Assembly (NCBI GenBank): GCA_028278625.1
Contig: JANQDY010000149.1
Coordinates: forward strand, 15,109 to 79,108
Source of the DNA: Thermodesulfobacteriota bacterium
Lineage (GTDB): Bacteria; Desulfobacterota; DSM-4660; Desulfatiglandales; Desulfatiglandaceae
Length of the DNA: 64,000 nt
Direction: 5' to 3'
Part shown: positions 40,745 through 49,422 of the stretch, piece after piece
Position numbering within the stretch: position 1 is the stretch's first letter
Layout of the letters: each line of letters begins with the position of its first letter
Position numbers and translations under genes: made by a program
The notes under the pieces: model-generated
Database searches by the model: none
The model's input: only the letters and a program-made list of their open reading frames with translations
What the model was told of the DNA's origin: nothing

Positions 40745-42241
40745 TTGGAGAACGGACCGCAACAATCGTTGCCCACTTTAGGCTATCGTCTGGCTGCGCG
40801 GGTTTCCATTCGAGAGAGAAGCGGCAGTATTGTTCTGATTCTCTCCTATCCCCTTAAAACGATGACGCTTCACTCAGCCTGGCGGGTGGTCGTCAGCCGT
40901 CTGAAAGGGAAGGACTTCATATCGTTAGATGAGATAAGGGCCTTGATGGGAGACATGGACATGGACCGGGTGGAATCCATGTTAACCACCCTGGCGGTAA
41001 AAGGATTTCTTGAGCAAAAAGGCGTTTCAAAGCTGGAAGAATACCCAAAAGTATCCGTTGTCATTCCCGTTTACAACCGGCCAACTGAAATCAAAGAATG
41101 TCTTCAATCGCTTTTACATCTGGATTACCCCGTGAAGCAGCTGGAAATCGTGGTTGTGGATGATGGGTCAACGGACCACACACCCATTGTGGTTTCTGAA
41201 TTCCCGGTTCGTCTCATTCGCATGGAGAAAAACAGACAGGCCCCGTTCTGCCGAAATACCGGCGCCGAAGCGGCTGAAGGAGAAATCCTGGCTTTCGTGG
41301 ATTCCGATTGCCTCGTGGATCCCCAGTGGCTGAAGGAACTGCTGCCCACCTTTAAAGATGCATCAATAGGCGCCGTGGGAGGTCGCGTGGATGCCCATTA
41401 TAGACGATCGGGACTTGACCGGTACGAAGCGGTCAATTCTTCCTTGATCATGGGCCGACGTGCCATGGTCTCACAGAGAAAAGAAAATGTTTTTTATGTG
41501 CCGTCGTGCAATTTACTGGTTCAAAAAAAGGTATTTCAACATGTCGGGGGTTTCAGAGAGGAACTGGTGGTGGGAGAGGACGTGGATCTCTGCTGGCGCA
41601 TCCAGGATTTTGGCTTTAGAATCGCTTTTCAACCGGTTGGCAGCGTATTGCACAAACACCGAAACCGCCTGATCCCCTTCTGCAAAAGGCGTTTTGAATA
41701 TGGCACCAGTGAACCGTTGCTTCAAAAGCTGCACAAGAAAAGAAGAAAGAAATGGATCTATCCTTTGGGGGGATGGCTTTTCTTGATATTGGGAATTTTG
41801 GCCGTGACAATGAATCTTCCATTCTTGTTTCTCCTGTGCGGAGGCATCATTTTGTGGGATGCTCTTCTTAGATGGCGTACAATTCGAACAAAAGAGCTGC
41901 CGCTGGGGTTCTTATCCATTTTCCTGGCGGTTGTGCGGAGTTATTCCGCCTACGGCTATCATCTCTGTGCCTTTACATCACGGTATTACCTGATCTGGGC
42001 AATCTTCCTTGTTTTCCTTTTGCCAACGGCTTCAATGATGATTCTGGTGATGCATCTCCTGGTGGGATTGGTTGACTTCATCGTGAAAAAGCCCCAACTT
42101 AACCCATTTCAGTTTCTCTTTTATTTCACCCTCGATCAGATATCCTATCAGTGCGGCGTTTGGCGGGCGTGCCTTAAGGAGCGCTCCTTTGGATCGGTGA
42201 ACCCGAAGCTGGCCCTGTCGGCTTCTTCAAATACTGGTTAG
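40745..42241 (+). CDS. mftF: mycofactocin system glycosyltransferase MftF
   Basis: The start is TTG 40745, 7 bases after GAGGAG. The 498-residue protein has an N-terminal PqqD-like domain (about 1-90), then a GT2 glycosyltransferase (VSVVIPVYNRP, VVVDDGSTDHT, AFVDSDCLVDPQW, acceptor motif GEDVDLCWR), and C-terminal membrane helices (about 330-450). In mycobacteria MftF adds a beta-1,4-glucose chain to the cofactor. Its presence indicates the cofactor is glycosylated here too. It closes the operon; the next gene has its own 140-base leader. Confidence 0.87.
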   Translation: MENGPQQSLPTLGYRLAARVSIRERSGSIVLILSYPLKTMTLHSAWRVVVSRLKGKDFISLDEIRALMGDMDMDRVESMLTTLAVKGFLEQKGVSKLEEYPKVSVVIPVYNRPTEIKECLQSLLHLDYPVKQLEIVVVDDGSTDHTPIVVSEFPVRLIRMEKNRQAPFCRNTGAEAAEGEILAFVDSDCLVDPQWLKELLPTFKDASIGAVGGRVDAHYRRSGLDRYEAVNSSLIMGRRAMVSQRKENVFYVPSCNLLVQKKVFQHVGGFREELVVGEDVDLCWRIQDFGFRIAFQPVGSVLHKHRNRLIPFCKRRFEYGTSEPLLQKLHKKRRKKWIYPLGGWLFLILGILAVTMNLPFLFLLCGGIILWDALLRWRTIRTKELPLGFLSIFLAVVRSYSAYGYHLCAFTSRYYLIWAIFLVFLLPTASMMILVMHLLVGLVDFIVKKPQLNPFQFLFYFTLDQISYQCGVWRACLKERSFGSVNPKLALSASSNTG

Positions 42242-42381
42242 CATGGACCCCAACACCTATAACTCAAGAGATTGGGCTTATGAATGTTTTTGCAAGTTAA
42301 ATCAATATAATATCAATTTGTTCTTTTTAGAAAACCTGAAACCCCAAAGCTGAGTTTCCAAAAAGGCGAAAGGAGGAATTT

Positions 42382-44904
42382 ATGCAACAAGCAGCAGAGA
42401 GAATCAACCTCGAAGGGATAGAGCCCTATGACAAGGATTGGGGAACCGGTACTTCGGGTCAGATGGAGAATCCGTCACCCTTTCCCCGCATCAACGCCTG
42501 GCGTAGAGAGTTTTTGCGTACACCTCTAACCATTTCTCCGGACCGTGCCGTGCTGTGGACCCGGCAGCTTCAGAAAAACAAGGGAAAACCACTGATTGTA
42601 CGAAATGCCGAAGCGTTGGCTTACACCCTTCGAAAGGTGCCTATCGAAATCGGCAAGTATGAGCTGATTCTAGGCAATATGGGAGCGCCACCCAGGTCGG
42701 CACCGGTGTTTCCCGAATTTTCCTATGAATGGCTGATCCACGAGATGGAAAACGAACCCTTTGAAAAGCGGAAGGGCGATCGCTTCCTCATCAGTGCGGA
42801 GACCAAAAAGGCATTAAAGCGGATTCGAGGCTTCTGGAAGAATGAAACTGTTCATGATTATGCCAAATCATTGATGAGCGAGGAGGAACTGAAAGGGACC
42901 GGCGCCTATGGAAAAGGGGTGTATCTCCTGGGGAACTACTTCTTTGGAGGGGTGGGGCATGTGTCGCCCCGCTATGAGATGGTTTTTGAAATGGGTTGGA
43001 AGGGCATTCGGGAAAGGATAGAAGAGAAGATCGCCGAGCTGGATCCATTGCTTCCGGAGAATGTTATTAAGCTGCAATTCCACAATGCGCAACTGATAGC
43101 CCTGGAAGGCATTATCGCCTACACATCCCGTTACGCCGATCTGGCGCGAAATATGGCGTCAAAAAAGAGGGGGGTGCGTCGGAAGGAACTCCTTCAAATG
43201 GCCGACAACTGTGAATGGGTTGCCGAGAATCCACCCAGGAGTTTCTGGGAGGCCCTTCAGCTTTGGTGGCTGCTCACCATTACCATTACCATCGAGGGTA
43301 ACGGTCATTCCATTCACTGGGGCAGGTTTGACCAGATCCTGTATCCCTTTTACGAAAAGGATGTGGCAGAGGGCGAAACGACCCCGGCATTTGTGCAGGA
43401 ACTTATTGAAGGGGCCTGGATCAAAATCAGCGAACTGACCAAAGTCAGGGATGCCGGCTCTACCAAAGCCTTTGGAGGGGTGGAGTTGGGAGGCCCTTCC
43501 CTGACCGTCGGCGGCCAGACACCGGATGGGAAAGACGCCACCAATGAGCTCTCCTTTATGGCGGTCGATGCCCTGGTACATGTTCGTCTGAATGCCCCCT
43601 GGATGACCAGCCGCTGGCATGCAAACTCCCCTCACGAGTGGTGGGTGAAGGTCACGAAGGCGGCAAAAGTGGGCCTGGGAATGCCGTCTTTCTTTAACGA
43701 TGAGGTGATCATTCCTTCCATGATCAACCGGGGTCGTTCCATTGAAGATGCGAGAGATTATGGGGCCTTGGGTTGCGTGGAACCCGATTCGGGTGGGCGG
43801 GAATACGGTTGGCACGACGCGGCCTTCTTTAATCTGAACAAGGTTCTCGAACTGGCCCTGAATGATGGCCAGTGTATCGATTGCGGCGCCCATTGCCCCA
43901 GACACGCCACCTGTGCCGGCGCCGGCTCTCAACTGGGCATTCGAACCGGCAACCTTAGTACGTTCCAAACCTTTGAAGAGGTGAAGGACGCCTATGTAAA
44001 ACAGATGGAATACTGGGTGGATCGTCTGGTGAGATCCGAAATCTGCATGGATTTGGCCCATCAGGCCTTGAAACCGCTGCCATACCTTTCGCTCCTGGTG
44101 GAAGATTGCACGGAGAAGGGAATGGATGTAACGGCCGGAGGAGCCCGGTACAATTTCGTGGGTCCGCAAGGGGTTGGCGTCAGCAATGTGGCCGATGGAC
44201 TTTCCGCCATCAAACAGTTGGTCTTCGACCAAAAAACGGTCACCGGCGGGGAATTCCTTGAGGCCCTCAAAGGAAATTGGGAAGGTTATGAGACACTGCA
44301 CGCCCTGGTCAACAGTGCCAAGGTCTCCCACTACGGTAACGATGACAAAGGGGCCGACCAGTTGGGATGGTTCGGCGCCAAAACCTATTGCCGTCTGTTG
44401 GAGGGCCGTCCCACGGCCCACGGCGGTGAATTTCAGGCCGGTCTTTATCCCGTTTCAGCCAATGTGCCGCTGGGGGCCCTGCAGGGGGCAACGCCGGACG
44501 GGAGGAAGGCTGGGGAACCGGTCGCCGATGGCGTTTCACCGGTTCATAATGAACGTGGATCCCATGATATCAAGGGACCCACGGCGGTGGTCAAATCGGT
44601 TTCACGACTGGATCACGGCATTGCCTCAAACGGTACCCTGCTGAATATGCGCTTCAGCCCGTCAACCCTGGCGGGAGAAGTGGGGGATGAGAGTTTCATC
44701 GGTATGATGAAGGTCTTTTTTCGGCGGAAGGGGATGCATAATCAGATCAATGTGATCAGTCGAAAAACCCTTGAAGATGCGATGGAGAATCCTTCAAAAT
44801 ACAAGGGTCTCATTGTCCGGGTGGCGGGTTACAGCGCCTTTTTTACGGAGCTGGATCCAAGTGTGCAAAGAGATATTCTGGAGAGGACGGAGTTATCCTT
44901 TTAG
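42382..44904 (+). CDS. glycyl radical enzyme, glycerol/diol dehydratase-like family, with Cys-rich insert
   Basis: The 840-residue protein has the radical site RVAGYSAFF with Gly816, 25 residues from the end, and the active-site GCVEP loop with Cys465 and Glu467. The Cys-x-Glu pair is used by glycerol/propanediol dehydratase, choline TMA-lyase and isethionate or DHPS sulfolyases. The adjacent YGWHDAAFFNLNKV matches diol dehydratases. The substrate cannot be fixed. Unusually, a cysteine-rich stretch (Cys498, 501, 505, 511; CX2CX3CX5C) lies about 33 residues after the active-site loop and could bind a metal or Fe-S. An activase follows 16 bases downstream. AAAGGAGG precedes the ATG. Confidence 0.9.
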   Translation: MQQAAERINLEGIEPYDKDWGTGTSGQMENPSPFPRINAWRREFLRTPLTISPDRAVLWTRQLQKNKGKPLIVRNAEALAYTLRKVPIEIGKYELILGNMGAPPRSAPVFPEFSYEWLIHEMENEPFEKRKGDRFLISAETKKALKRIRGFWKNETVHDYAKSLMSEEELKGTGAYGKGVYLLGNYFFGGVGHVSPRYEMVFEMGWKGIRERIEEKIAELDPLLPENVIKLQFHNAQLIALEGIIAYTSRYADLARNMASKKRGVRRKELLQMADNCEWVAENPPRSFWEALQLWWLLTITITIEGNGHSIHWGRFDQILYPFYEKDVAEGETTPAFVQELIEGAWIKISELTKVRDAGSTKAFGGVELGGPSLTVGGQTPDGKDATNELSFMAVDALVHVRLNAPWMTSRWHANSPHEWWVKVTKAAKVGLGMPSFFNDEVIIPSMINRGRSIEDARDYGALGCVEPDSGGREYGWHDAAFFNLNKVLELALNDGQCIDCGAHCPRHATCAGAGSQLGIRTGNLSTFQTFEEVKDAYVKQMEYWVDRLVRSEICMDLAHQALKPLPYLSLLVEDCTEKGMDVTAGGARYNFVGPQGVGVSNVADGLSAIKQLVFDQKTVTGGEFLEALKGNWEGYETLHALVNSAKVSHYGNDDKGADQLGWFGAKTYCRLLEGRPTAHGGEFQAGLYPVSANVPLGALQGATPDGRKAGEPVADGVSPVHNERGSHDIKGPTAVVKSVSRLDHGIASNGTLLNMRFSPSTLAGEVGDESFIGMMKVFFRRKGMHNQINVISRKTLEDAMENPSKYKGLIVRVAGYSAFFTELDPSVQRDILERTELSF

Positions 44905-44920
44905 GAGGTAATTTTCTCGA

Positions 44921-45865
44921 ATGGTTGACATGACTTCCTCCCTGAAAGGGACCGTCTTCAATGTTCAGCGGTATACCGTTCATGACGGTCCCGGAACCAG
45001 GACCCAGGTGTTCCTGAAGGGATGCCCGTTGCGCTGTGTTTGGTGTGACAACCCCGAAAGCTGGAAACACGATCCGGAAGTCGGGGTTTATCCCAAACGG
45101 TGTATTGATGTGGAAAAATGCGGTTTGTGCATGACGGTGTGTCCTGTTGATGAAGGGGATATTTTCGAGGTCAAGGACAAACACGTCACCGCCATCGACC
45201 GAAATCTTTGTACAGGGTGTTTGAAATGTGCCGAGATATGCCCCGCAAACGCTTTGACGGTCTGGGGCAAACGGATCACGGCAGCCGATCAGATTGAGGA
45301 GGTTTGCGAGGACCGGGCATTTTTTGAGGAAACCGGCGGCGGTATAACCCTGTCCGGGGGAGAGCCGTTTGTTCAAATGGATTTTACCCTTGCACTTTTA
45401 AGGGAATCAAAAAAACGGAAGTTGCACACCTGTGTCGAATCCGCCTTGCCGGTATCGTGGGAATCCTTGGAGGCGGCGCTTCCTTTCATCGATTTCTTTA
45501 TCACCGATATCAAACATATGGATCCAAATAAGCACTTGGCATACACCGGTGTTTCGAGCGAACGGATCCTCGATAACATCATAAAACTCTCCACCACGGG
45601 AATTCCCATGGTGGTGCGGATTCCAGTGGTGCCGGGTCATAACGATTCGAAGGAAAACATCCGGGAAACGGCTGCCTTCCTGCGGCATGAATGCCAAAAG
45701 AGCATCACAAAACTGGAATTGCTGCCGTATCATGAACTGGGCAAGATGAAATATGATGCACTGGGCAAAACGTATGCCCTGGAAGGGGAAAGAATGCCGT
45801 CAGCAGAGTTATACAGGGAACAATTGGATGGTTTGATTGAAATCGTCCACGGCTATGGATTCTGA
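44921..45865 (+). CDS. glycyl radical enzyme activating enzyme (radical SAM)
   Basis: The 314-residue protein has the radical SAM motif CPLRCVWCDNPE (CxxxCxxC, about 34-41) and a ferredoxin-like insert with cysteine sets CIDVEKCGLCMTVCP and CTGCLKCAEICP, as in activases of B12-independent dehydratases. A GGGITLSGGEP motif follows. It puts the radical on Gly816 of the preceding enzyme. The 16-base spacing and shared cofactor needs support an operon. Possible further operon members are absent, since the next genes run on the minus strand. Confidence 0.9.
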   Translation: MVDMTSSLKGTVFNVQRYTVHDGPGTRTQVFLKGCPLRCVWCDNPESWKHDPEVGVYPKRCIDVEKCGLCMTVCPVDEGDIFEVKDKHVTAIDRNLCTGCLKCAEICPANALTVWGKRITAADQIEEVCEDRAFFEETGGGITLSGGEPFVQMDFTLALLRESKKRKLHTCVESALPVSWESLEAALPFIDFFITDIKHMDPNKHLAYTGVSSERILDNIIKLSTTGIPMVVRIPVVPGHNDSKENIRETAAFLRHECQKSITKLELLPYHELGKMKYDALGKTYALEGERMPSAELYREQLDGLIEIVHGYGF

Positions 45866-45904
45866 GCGACAATGACACCCTGACGCATACCCTGTTCAGA
45901 CGCC

Positions 45905-46474
45905 CTAATCAGGGGACCTGCCATCGGCAGAGTTGAGTATCGCCTCGGCCCTCCGCCGAGCCCTTTCAAAGCGGTCAATTAATGGTTCTTCCTCCGCTTC
46001 ATGAAACGGGTTGCCGCACAAAAAGTAGAGGGATTGCCACAGAAAGAAAAGCCAGATGCCCAGTCCCCAGGAAAGGGCTGTACGGGGTGAGAAAAATGCC
46101 ATGAGGGCCACTCCACCGAAACAGATTGCCAGTTCTTTGCCGATACTTCCCAAAAGCGTCCTTTGAAAACAGATGCCGCTGCGCATCCAACTGAGCATCA
46201 AAAGACAAGAGACGTAAAACATGCTCGGCGGGGATTTCAAAACCAGCAATAAAGAAGGGAGTGCCATGGGTAAAAGGATGCTGGAAAGGGACGTTTTGGA
46301 CCATCGGGCCAGGATCACCCCGTACATGGCCAGGCAAATCCATAGGGTCCACTGAAACAGATGAAATCTAGAAAAGGCCCACGGCGGGGTGCTGGCCATA
46401 AGAAACATGAGAATGCCCCAGACCAGGCCGAAAACCAGGGTGCCCAATATGGCTTTTACGGATGAACTCATCAT
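45905..46474 (-). CDS. membrane protein of unknown function
   Basis: The 189-residue protein has about five hydrophobic helices (10-30, 38-55, 65-85, 90-100, 118-150) and a charged C-terminal segment EEEPLIDRFERARRRAEAIL. It overlaps the PspA-like coiled-coil gene by 4 bases, and the two lie downstream of the vWA gene. No family is recognised. The three-gene group may act at the inner membrane together. Confidence 0.65.
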   Translation of the reverse strand: MMSSSVKAILGTLVFGLVWGILMFLMASTPPWAFSRFHLFQWTLWICLAMYGVILARWSKTSLSSILLPMALPSLLLVLKSPPSMFYVSCLLMLSWMRSGICFQRTLLGSIGKELAICFGGVALMAFFSPRTALSWGLGIWLFFLWQSLYFLCGNPFHEAEEEPLIDRFERARRRAEAILNSADGRSPD

Positions 46475-47028
46475 AACACCTCCTTTATTGTGCGTTCTTT
46501 CAGGCGGAGCAGTTCAATTTCTACTTCTTCATCAGACACATCCGGATCAAAGGCCAGCCCCGTTCGTTTAGGAGCCGTTCTTTGCCAAGTTTCCCGGCCT
46601 GCCCGGTTGAGATAGACCATTGACCGGTGTTTAAGCCGCTCGTACTCCAGCCGTTGTTTCAGAAGGCATTGCGCAATTTCGCCCGTTTCCCGCTCAAGTT
46701 CATGAATATCACGTTCCAGTGCCTGCTTCTGAGGGTCCAGGGTTTTGAGCTTTCCGATGATAAACCGGGCCATGTCATCCCTCGCCCCATCAAAAGCAAT
46801 GGAGAGATCCTTTTGGAGCGCCGCTGTTTCCTGATGCGTGCGGGCCAATCTCTTTTCTCGGTGTTCTTTGACGATCTGAAGGCGTTTCAACGCCACATCC
46901 TTTCGGCTCAACGCCTCCTCCATCTCCCGCAAGTGTTGTTTGAGCAGGAAACTTTTGTTTTCAAACCGATCCATCAAACCGTGAATATTGGCTCTGCAAA
47001 GCCTTACAAGTCTGATCATGGGTCCCAT
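46471..47028 (-). CDS. PspA/IM30-like coiled-coil protein
   Basis: The start is ATG 47028, with AGGAGG upstream; the frame extends 14 codons further but without support. The 185-residue protein is almost entirely helical: MIRLVRLCRANIHGLMDRFE (amphipathic start helix) then long coiled coil with LREMEEALSRKDVALKRL, as in PspA/Vipp1 proteins that bind stressed membranes. It is shorter than PspA (220). Neighbours (vWA protein, membrane protein, two-component system) suggest an envelope-stress role. The family call is tentative. Confidence 0.6.
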   Translation of the reverse strand: MGPMIRLVRLCRANIHGLMDRFENKSFLLKQHLREMEEALSRKDVALKRLQIVKEHREKRLARTHQETAALQKDLSIAFDGARDDMARFIIGKLKTLDPQKQALERDIHELERETGEIAQCLLKQRLEYERLKHRSMVYLNRAGRETWQRTAPKRTGLAFDPDVSDEEVEIELLRLKERTIKEVL

Positions 47029-47081
47029 GATCCGATCCTCCTTGGGAGCGGGGCGGCCAGACCGCCCCATAATGGGCGCAT

Positions 47082-48518
47082 TTATGGATTCAGGCGCCTG
47101 CCGGTGTAACCCTCATACTGGAGAGATTTGGCATTCCGTTTCTGTTTTAAAAGGACCTCGCCCCTGGTTCCTAAGAAGGTCTCTTCTACGACTTCCCTCA
47201 GCTTGCCGACTTCATTTTTCAGATTGCTTTCCACGCCGGCTGCCTGCACGGCTTGGTTGATCTCTCTTTTCTCCGCTTCATAGGCCTGAATTCTCTCCAT
47301 GGCCTTTCGCTGGTCACCCTTTTTGATTTCCCGGGCGACCTCTTCTTTTAGGCGGTTAAAGTCATCTAAAATGACTTTTTTCTCCCATTCATCTCTGTGG
47401 ATGGCGGATAAGGCTTCGGTTCGGTTGTTTACGCAGGCGATGTGGAAGGTTTTGGATAAAAGGGCTTGATAACGCTTGTTTTGATGCCGGTAATCCACTG
47501 AAACCCCGGAAATCGCATATGCCCGTTCCGAGACCGTGGGAATACGGAATGTCAGAAACAGTTTTTTGGTTTGGCCAGCCAGCAGGTCCCCTGGAAAAAA
47601 TTCGGCAACCCCGTCTCGGATTCTAAACGGATACCCGGATGCATCCACCAGAGTCACGCCATCTGAGAGGGGAATGCTGATTTTAACGGAACCCGCGGTA
47701 ACGTTCCTGGCATTTTGAAACTCCTTTTGAAAAATAAGCGCAAGGGCGGCAGGGTCCTCCAGATAATGGTAGTTGCCGGAGCCATGATTGGCAATGGACG
47801 TCATGAGCAGTTCATTGAAGTCGGCCCCAACACCGATGGTGCTGATGGAAAAGGCCGTCTCAGTTGCCATGGCGGCCATATGCCCCAAAGCTGCCGGGTC
47901 GGTGATTCCCTGGTTGGCAATGCCGTCGGAGATGAGGATCACTTTTCCCGAGTTGGCTTGGATCGATCGCCCAAGGAGCAGGTCGATCCCCTTCTTGAGT
48001 CCGGCCCCCAGATTGGTCCCTCCCCCTGCGGACAAGTGGCGTACGATTCTTGAAAACCGCTCCCGGTTTTCAACCGTCATGGGGGAGAGCGATGAATGGG
48101 CCTGAACGGAGTTGGAATAACTCACCAGCGCAAATCGGTCTTTTTCAGACAGCTGCGCCATGAGGCTTAACACCGCGTCTTGGGCGTCATCAAGCTTCTT
48201 GCCGTTCATGGATCCGCTGCGGTCCAGCACAATAACCAGATCGGCATGCCGCTCTATTTCATCTTTCCGCACCATCAGATCACTGGCTTGAAGTTGGAGA
48301 GATAGCGTGAATCTGCCGTTGCCACCCGAAAAGACCTTGTCCCGGGCCAATCGGCCTGAAATGGTGACAGGTCCGTCAGAAGGTGAAAAAGGATTGGTGT
48401 CGCCACTAAATCCTCCGGGATCCACCGGCCCCGTTCGGTTGACATAGGCCATGGCCAAAGACGTCAACGCGATGAGGATACCCACAATCAATAAAAGGTT
48501 TCTGGAAGCGCTTTTCAT
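47082..48518 (-). CDS. exported von Willebrand factor A-domain protein
   Basis: The start is ATG 48518, with AAAGGAG upstream. The 478-residue protein has an N-terminal membrane anchor or signal (about 7-25) and a vWA domain at 95-270 with the MIDAS motif DRSGSM (Asp99) and GGGTNLGAG. A beta-sandwich region and a coiled-coil C-terminal part (about 370-450) follow. Related proteins (YfbK/BatB-like) sit in the periplasm and bind partners through the metal site. It is divergent from the two-component system with a shared 205-base promoter region. Confidence 0.8.
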   Translation of the reverse strand: MKSASRNLLLIVGILIALTSLAMAYVNRTGPVDPGGFSGDTNPFSPSDGPVTISGRLARDKVFSGGNGRFTLSLQLQASDLMVRKDEIERHADLVIVLDRSGSMNGKKLDDAQDAVLSLMAQLSEKDRFALVSYSNSVQAHSSLSPMTVENRERFSRIVRHLSAGGGTNLGAGLKKGIDLLLGRSIQANSGKVILISDGIANQGITDPAALGHMAAMATETAFSISTIGVGADFNELLMTSIANHGSGNYHYLEDPAALALIFQKEFQNARNVTAGSVKISIPLSDGVTLVDASGYPFRIRDGVAEFFPGDLLAGQTKKLFLTFRIPTVSERAYAISGVSVDYRHQNKRYQALLSKTFHIACVNNRTEALSAIHRDEWEKKVILDDFNRLKEEVAREIKKGDQRKAMERIQAYEAEKREINQAVQAAGVESNLKNEVGKLREVVEETFLGTRGEVLLKQKRNAKSLQYEGYTGRRLNP

Positions 48519-48579
48519 GACGATCTCCTTTCTGTTCTCCAAAAATTTCCTTTCTGTGTCGAAAAGATTTTAACTGTCT

Positions 48580-48633
48580 GAAATTTTTATGCAATTCAAA
48601 TAAATGCAAAAAATCCCGGAGAAATTTTTGCAT
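48580..48633. promoter_or_regulatory. triple ATTTTT(A/T)TGCA-type motif in the shared promoter region
   Basis: Three copies of a related element occur: GAAATTTTTATGCA (48580-48593), an inverted copy AAATGCAAAAAAT (48602-48614), and GAAATTTTTGCAT (48621-48633). The two direct copies are 41 bases apart, about four helical turns. They lie between the vWA start and the response-regulator start and could be regulator binding sites. The motif is A/T rich, so chance is possible. Confidence 0.4.
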
Positions 48634-48723
48634 AAGTTTTACTTTGAAACGCCCATGCATTGGGTTACCATTTATATGGCTTGGTTTCAGTGCGATCCGG
48701 CAAACGGGAAAGGAGAACCCCAG

Positions 48724-49422
48724 ATGCGACAGCCCAGAGCCAGTATCCTGGTGATTGAAGATGACCCGGCCATTTTAAACGGCCTGCTGGATGTCCTGGT
48801 TTTTAACGGATACCATGCCATGGGCGAAGAAGATGGTGGAAAAGGGCTTAAAAAGGCAACCACAGAGAATTATGATTTGATCCTTATGGATGTCATGCTG
48901 CCCACCCTGGACGGCTTCAGCATCTGTAAAGCGCTTCGGGAAAGAAATCCTTCTCAACTCATTTTGATGCTGACGGCAAAGGGATCAGAAGATGATATTG
49001 TCACGGGCTTTAAGGCTGGCGCCGATGATTATGTGAGCAAACCCTTTTCTCTTCGTGAGTTGATGGTGCGGGTTGAGGCGTTGCTTCGGCGGGCCGGCAA
49101 AAACCTGGGAGACGAATCCATTCGGCACAGAGGCGTTTTGTTTGACGGAAAAATCCTGAAGGCGTTTTTCTCGGATGCCGAAGCTGAACTGACCCGGCGG
49201 GAAATGGATATCATTTCATACCTCTATCGCCACGGGGACCGGATCGTGTCTAAAAAAGAGCTGCTCACGGAGGTCTGGCATTACGCGGATGCGGATATCG
49301 AAACCAGAACCGTGGATATCCATGTACTGAAACTGCGAAAAAAGATCGCGGGACTGATCGGAGATGAACCCTTCATCATAACCGTGCGGGGCGAGGGGTA
49401 TCGCCTGGAGCCTGACACATGA
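48724..49422 (+). CDS. OmpR-family response regulator
   Basis: The start is ATG 48724, with AAAGGAG upstream; an earlier in-frame start would add 40 unlikely residues. The 232-residue protein has a receiver domain with acidic pocket EDDP, the phosphoacceptor Asp in LILMDVMLPTLDGF, the switch Thr in LMLTAKG and Lys in VSKPFSLREL, then a winged-helix DNA-binding domain ending VRGEGYRLEP. It overlaps the histidine kinase gene by an ATGA and is divergent from the vWA operon, which it may regulate. Confidence 0.9.
   Translation: MRQPRASILVIEDDPAILNGLLDVLVFNGYHAMGEEDGGKGLKKATTENYDLILMDVMLPTLDGFSICKALRERNPSQLILMLTAKGSEDDIVTGFKAGADDYVSKPFSLRELMVRVEALLRRAGKNLGDESIRHRGVLFDGKILKAFFSDAEAELTRREMDIISYLYRHGDRIVSKKELLTEVWHYADADIETRTVDIHVLKLRKKIAGLIGDEPFIITVRGEGYRLEPDT

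Noticed and set aside
43159..44421. 420-codon open frame on the minus strand
   Set aside because: It lies antisense to the glycyl radical enzyme gene, whose motifs are unambiguous. The minus frame has no recognisable family and reflects codon bias.
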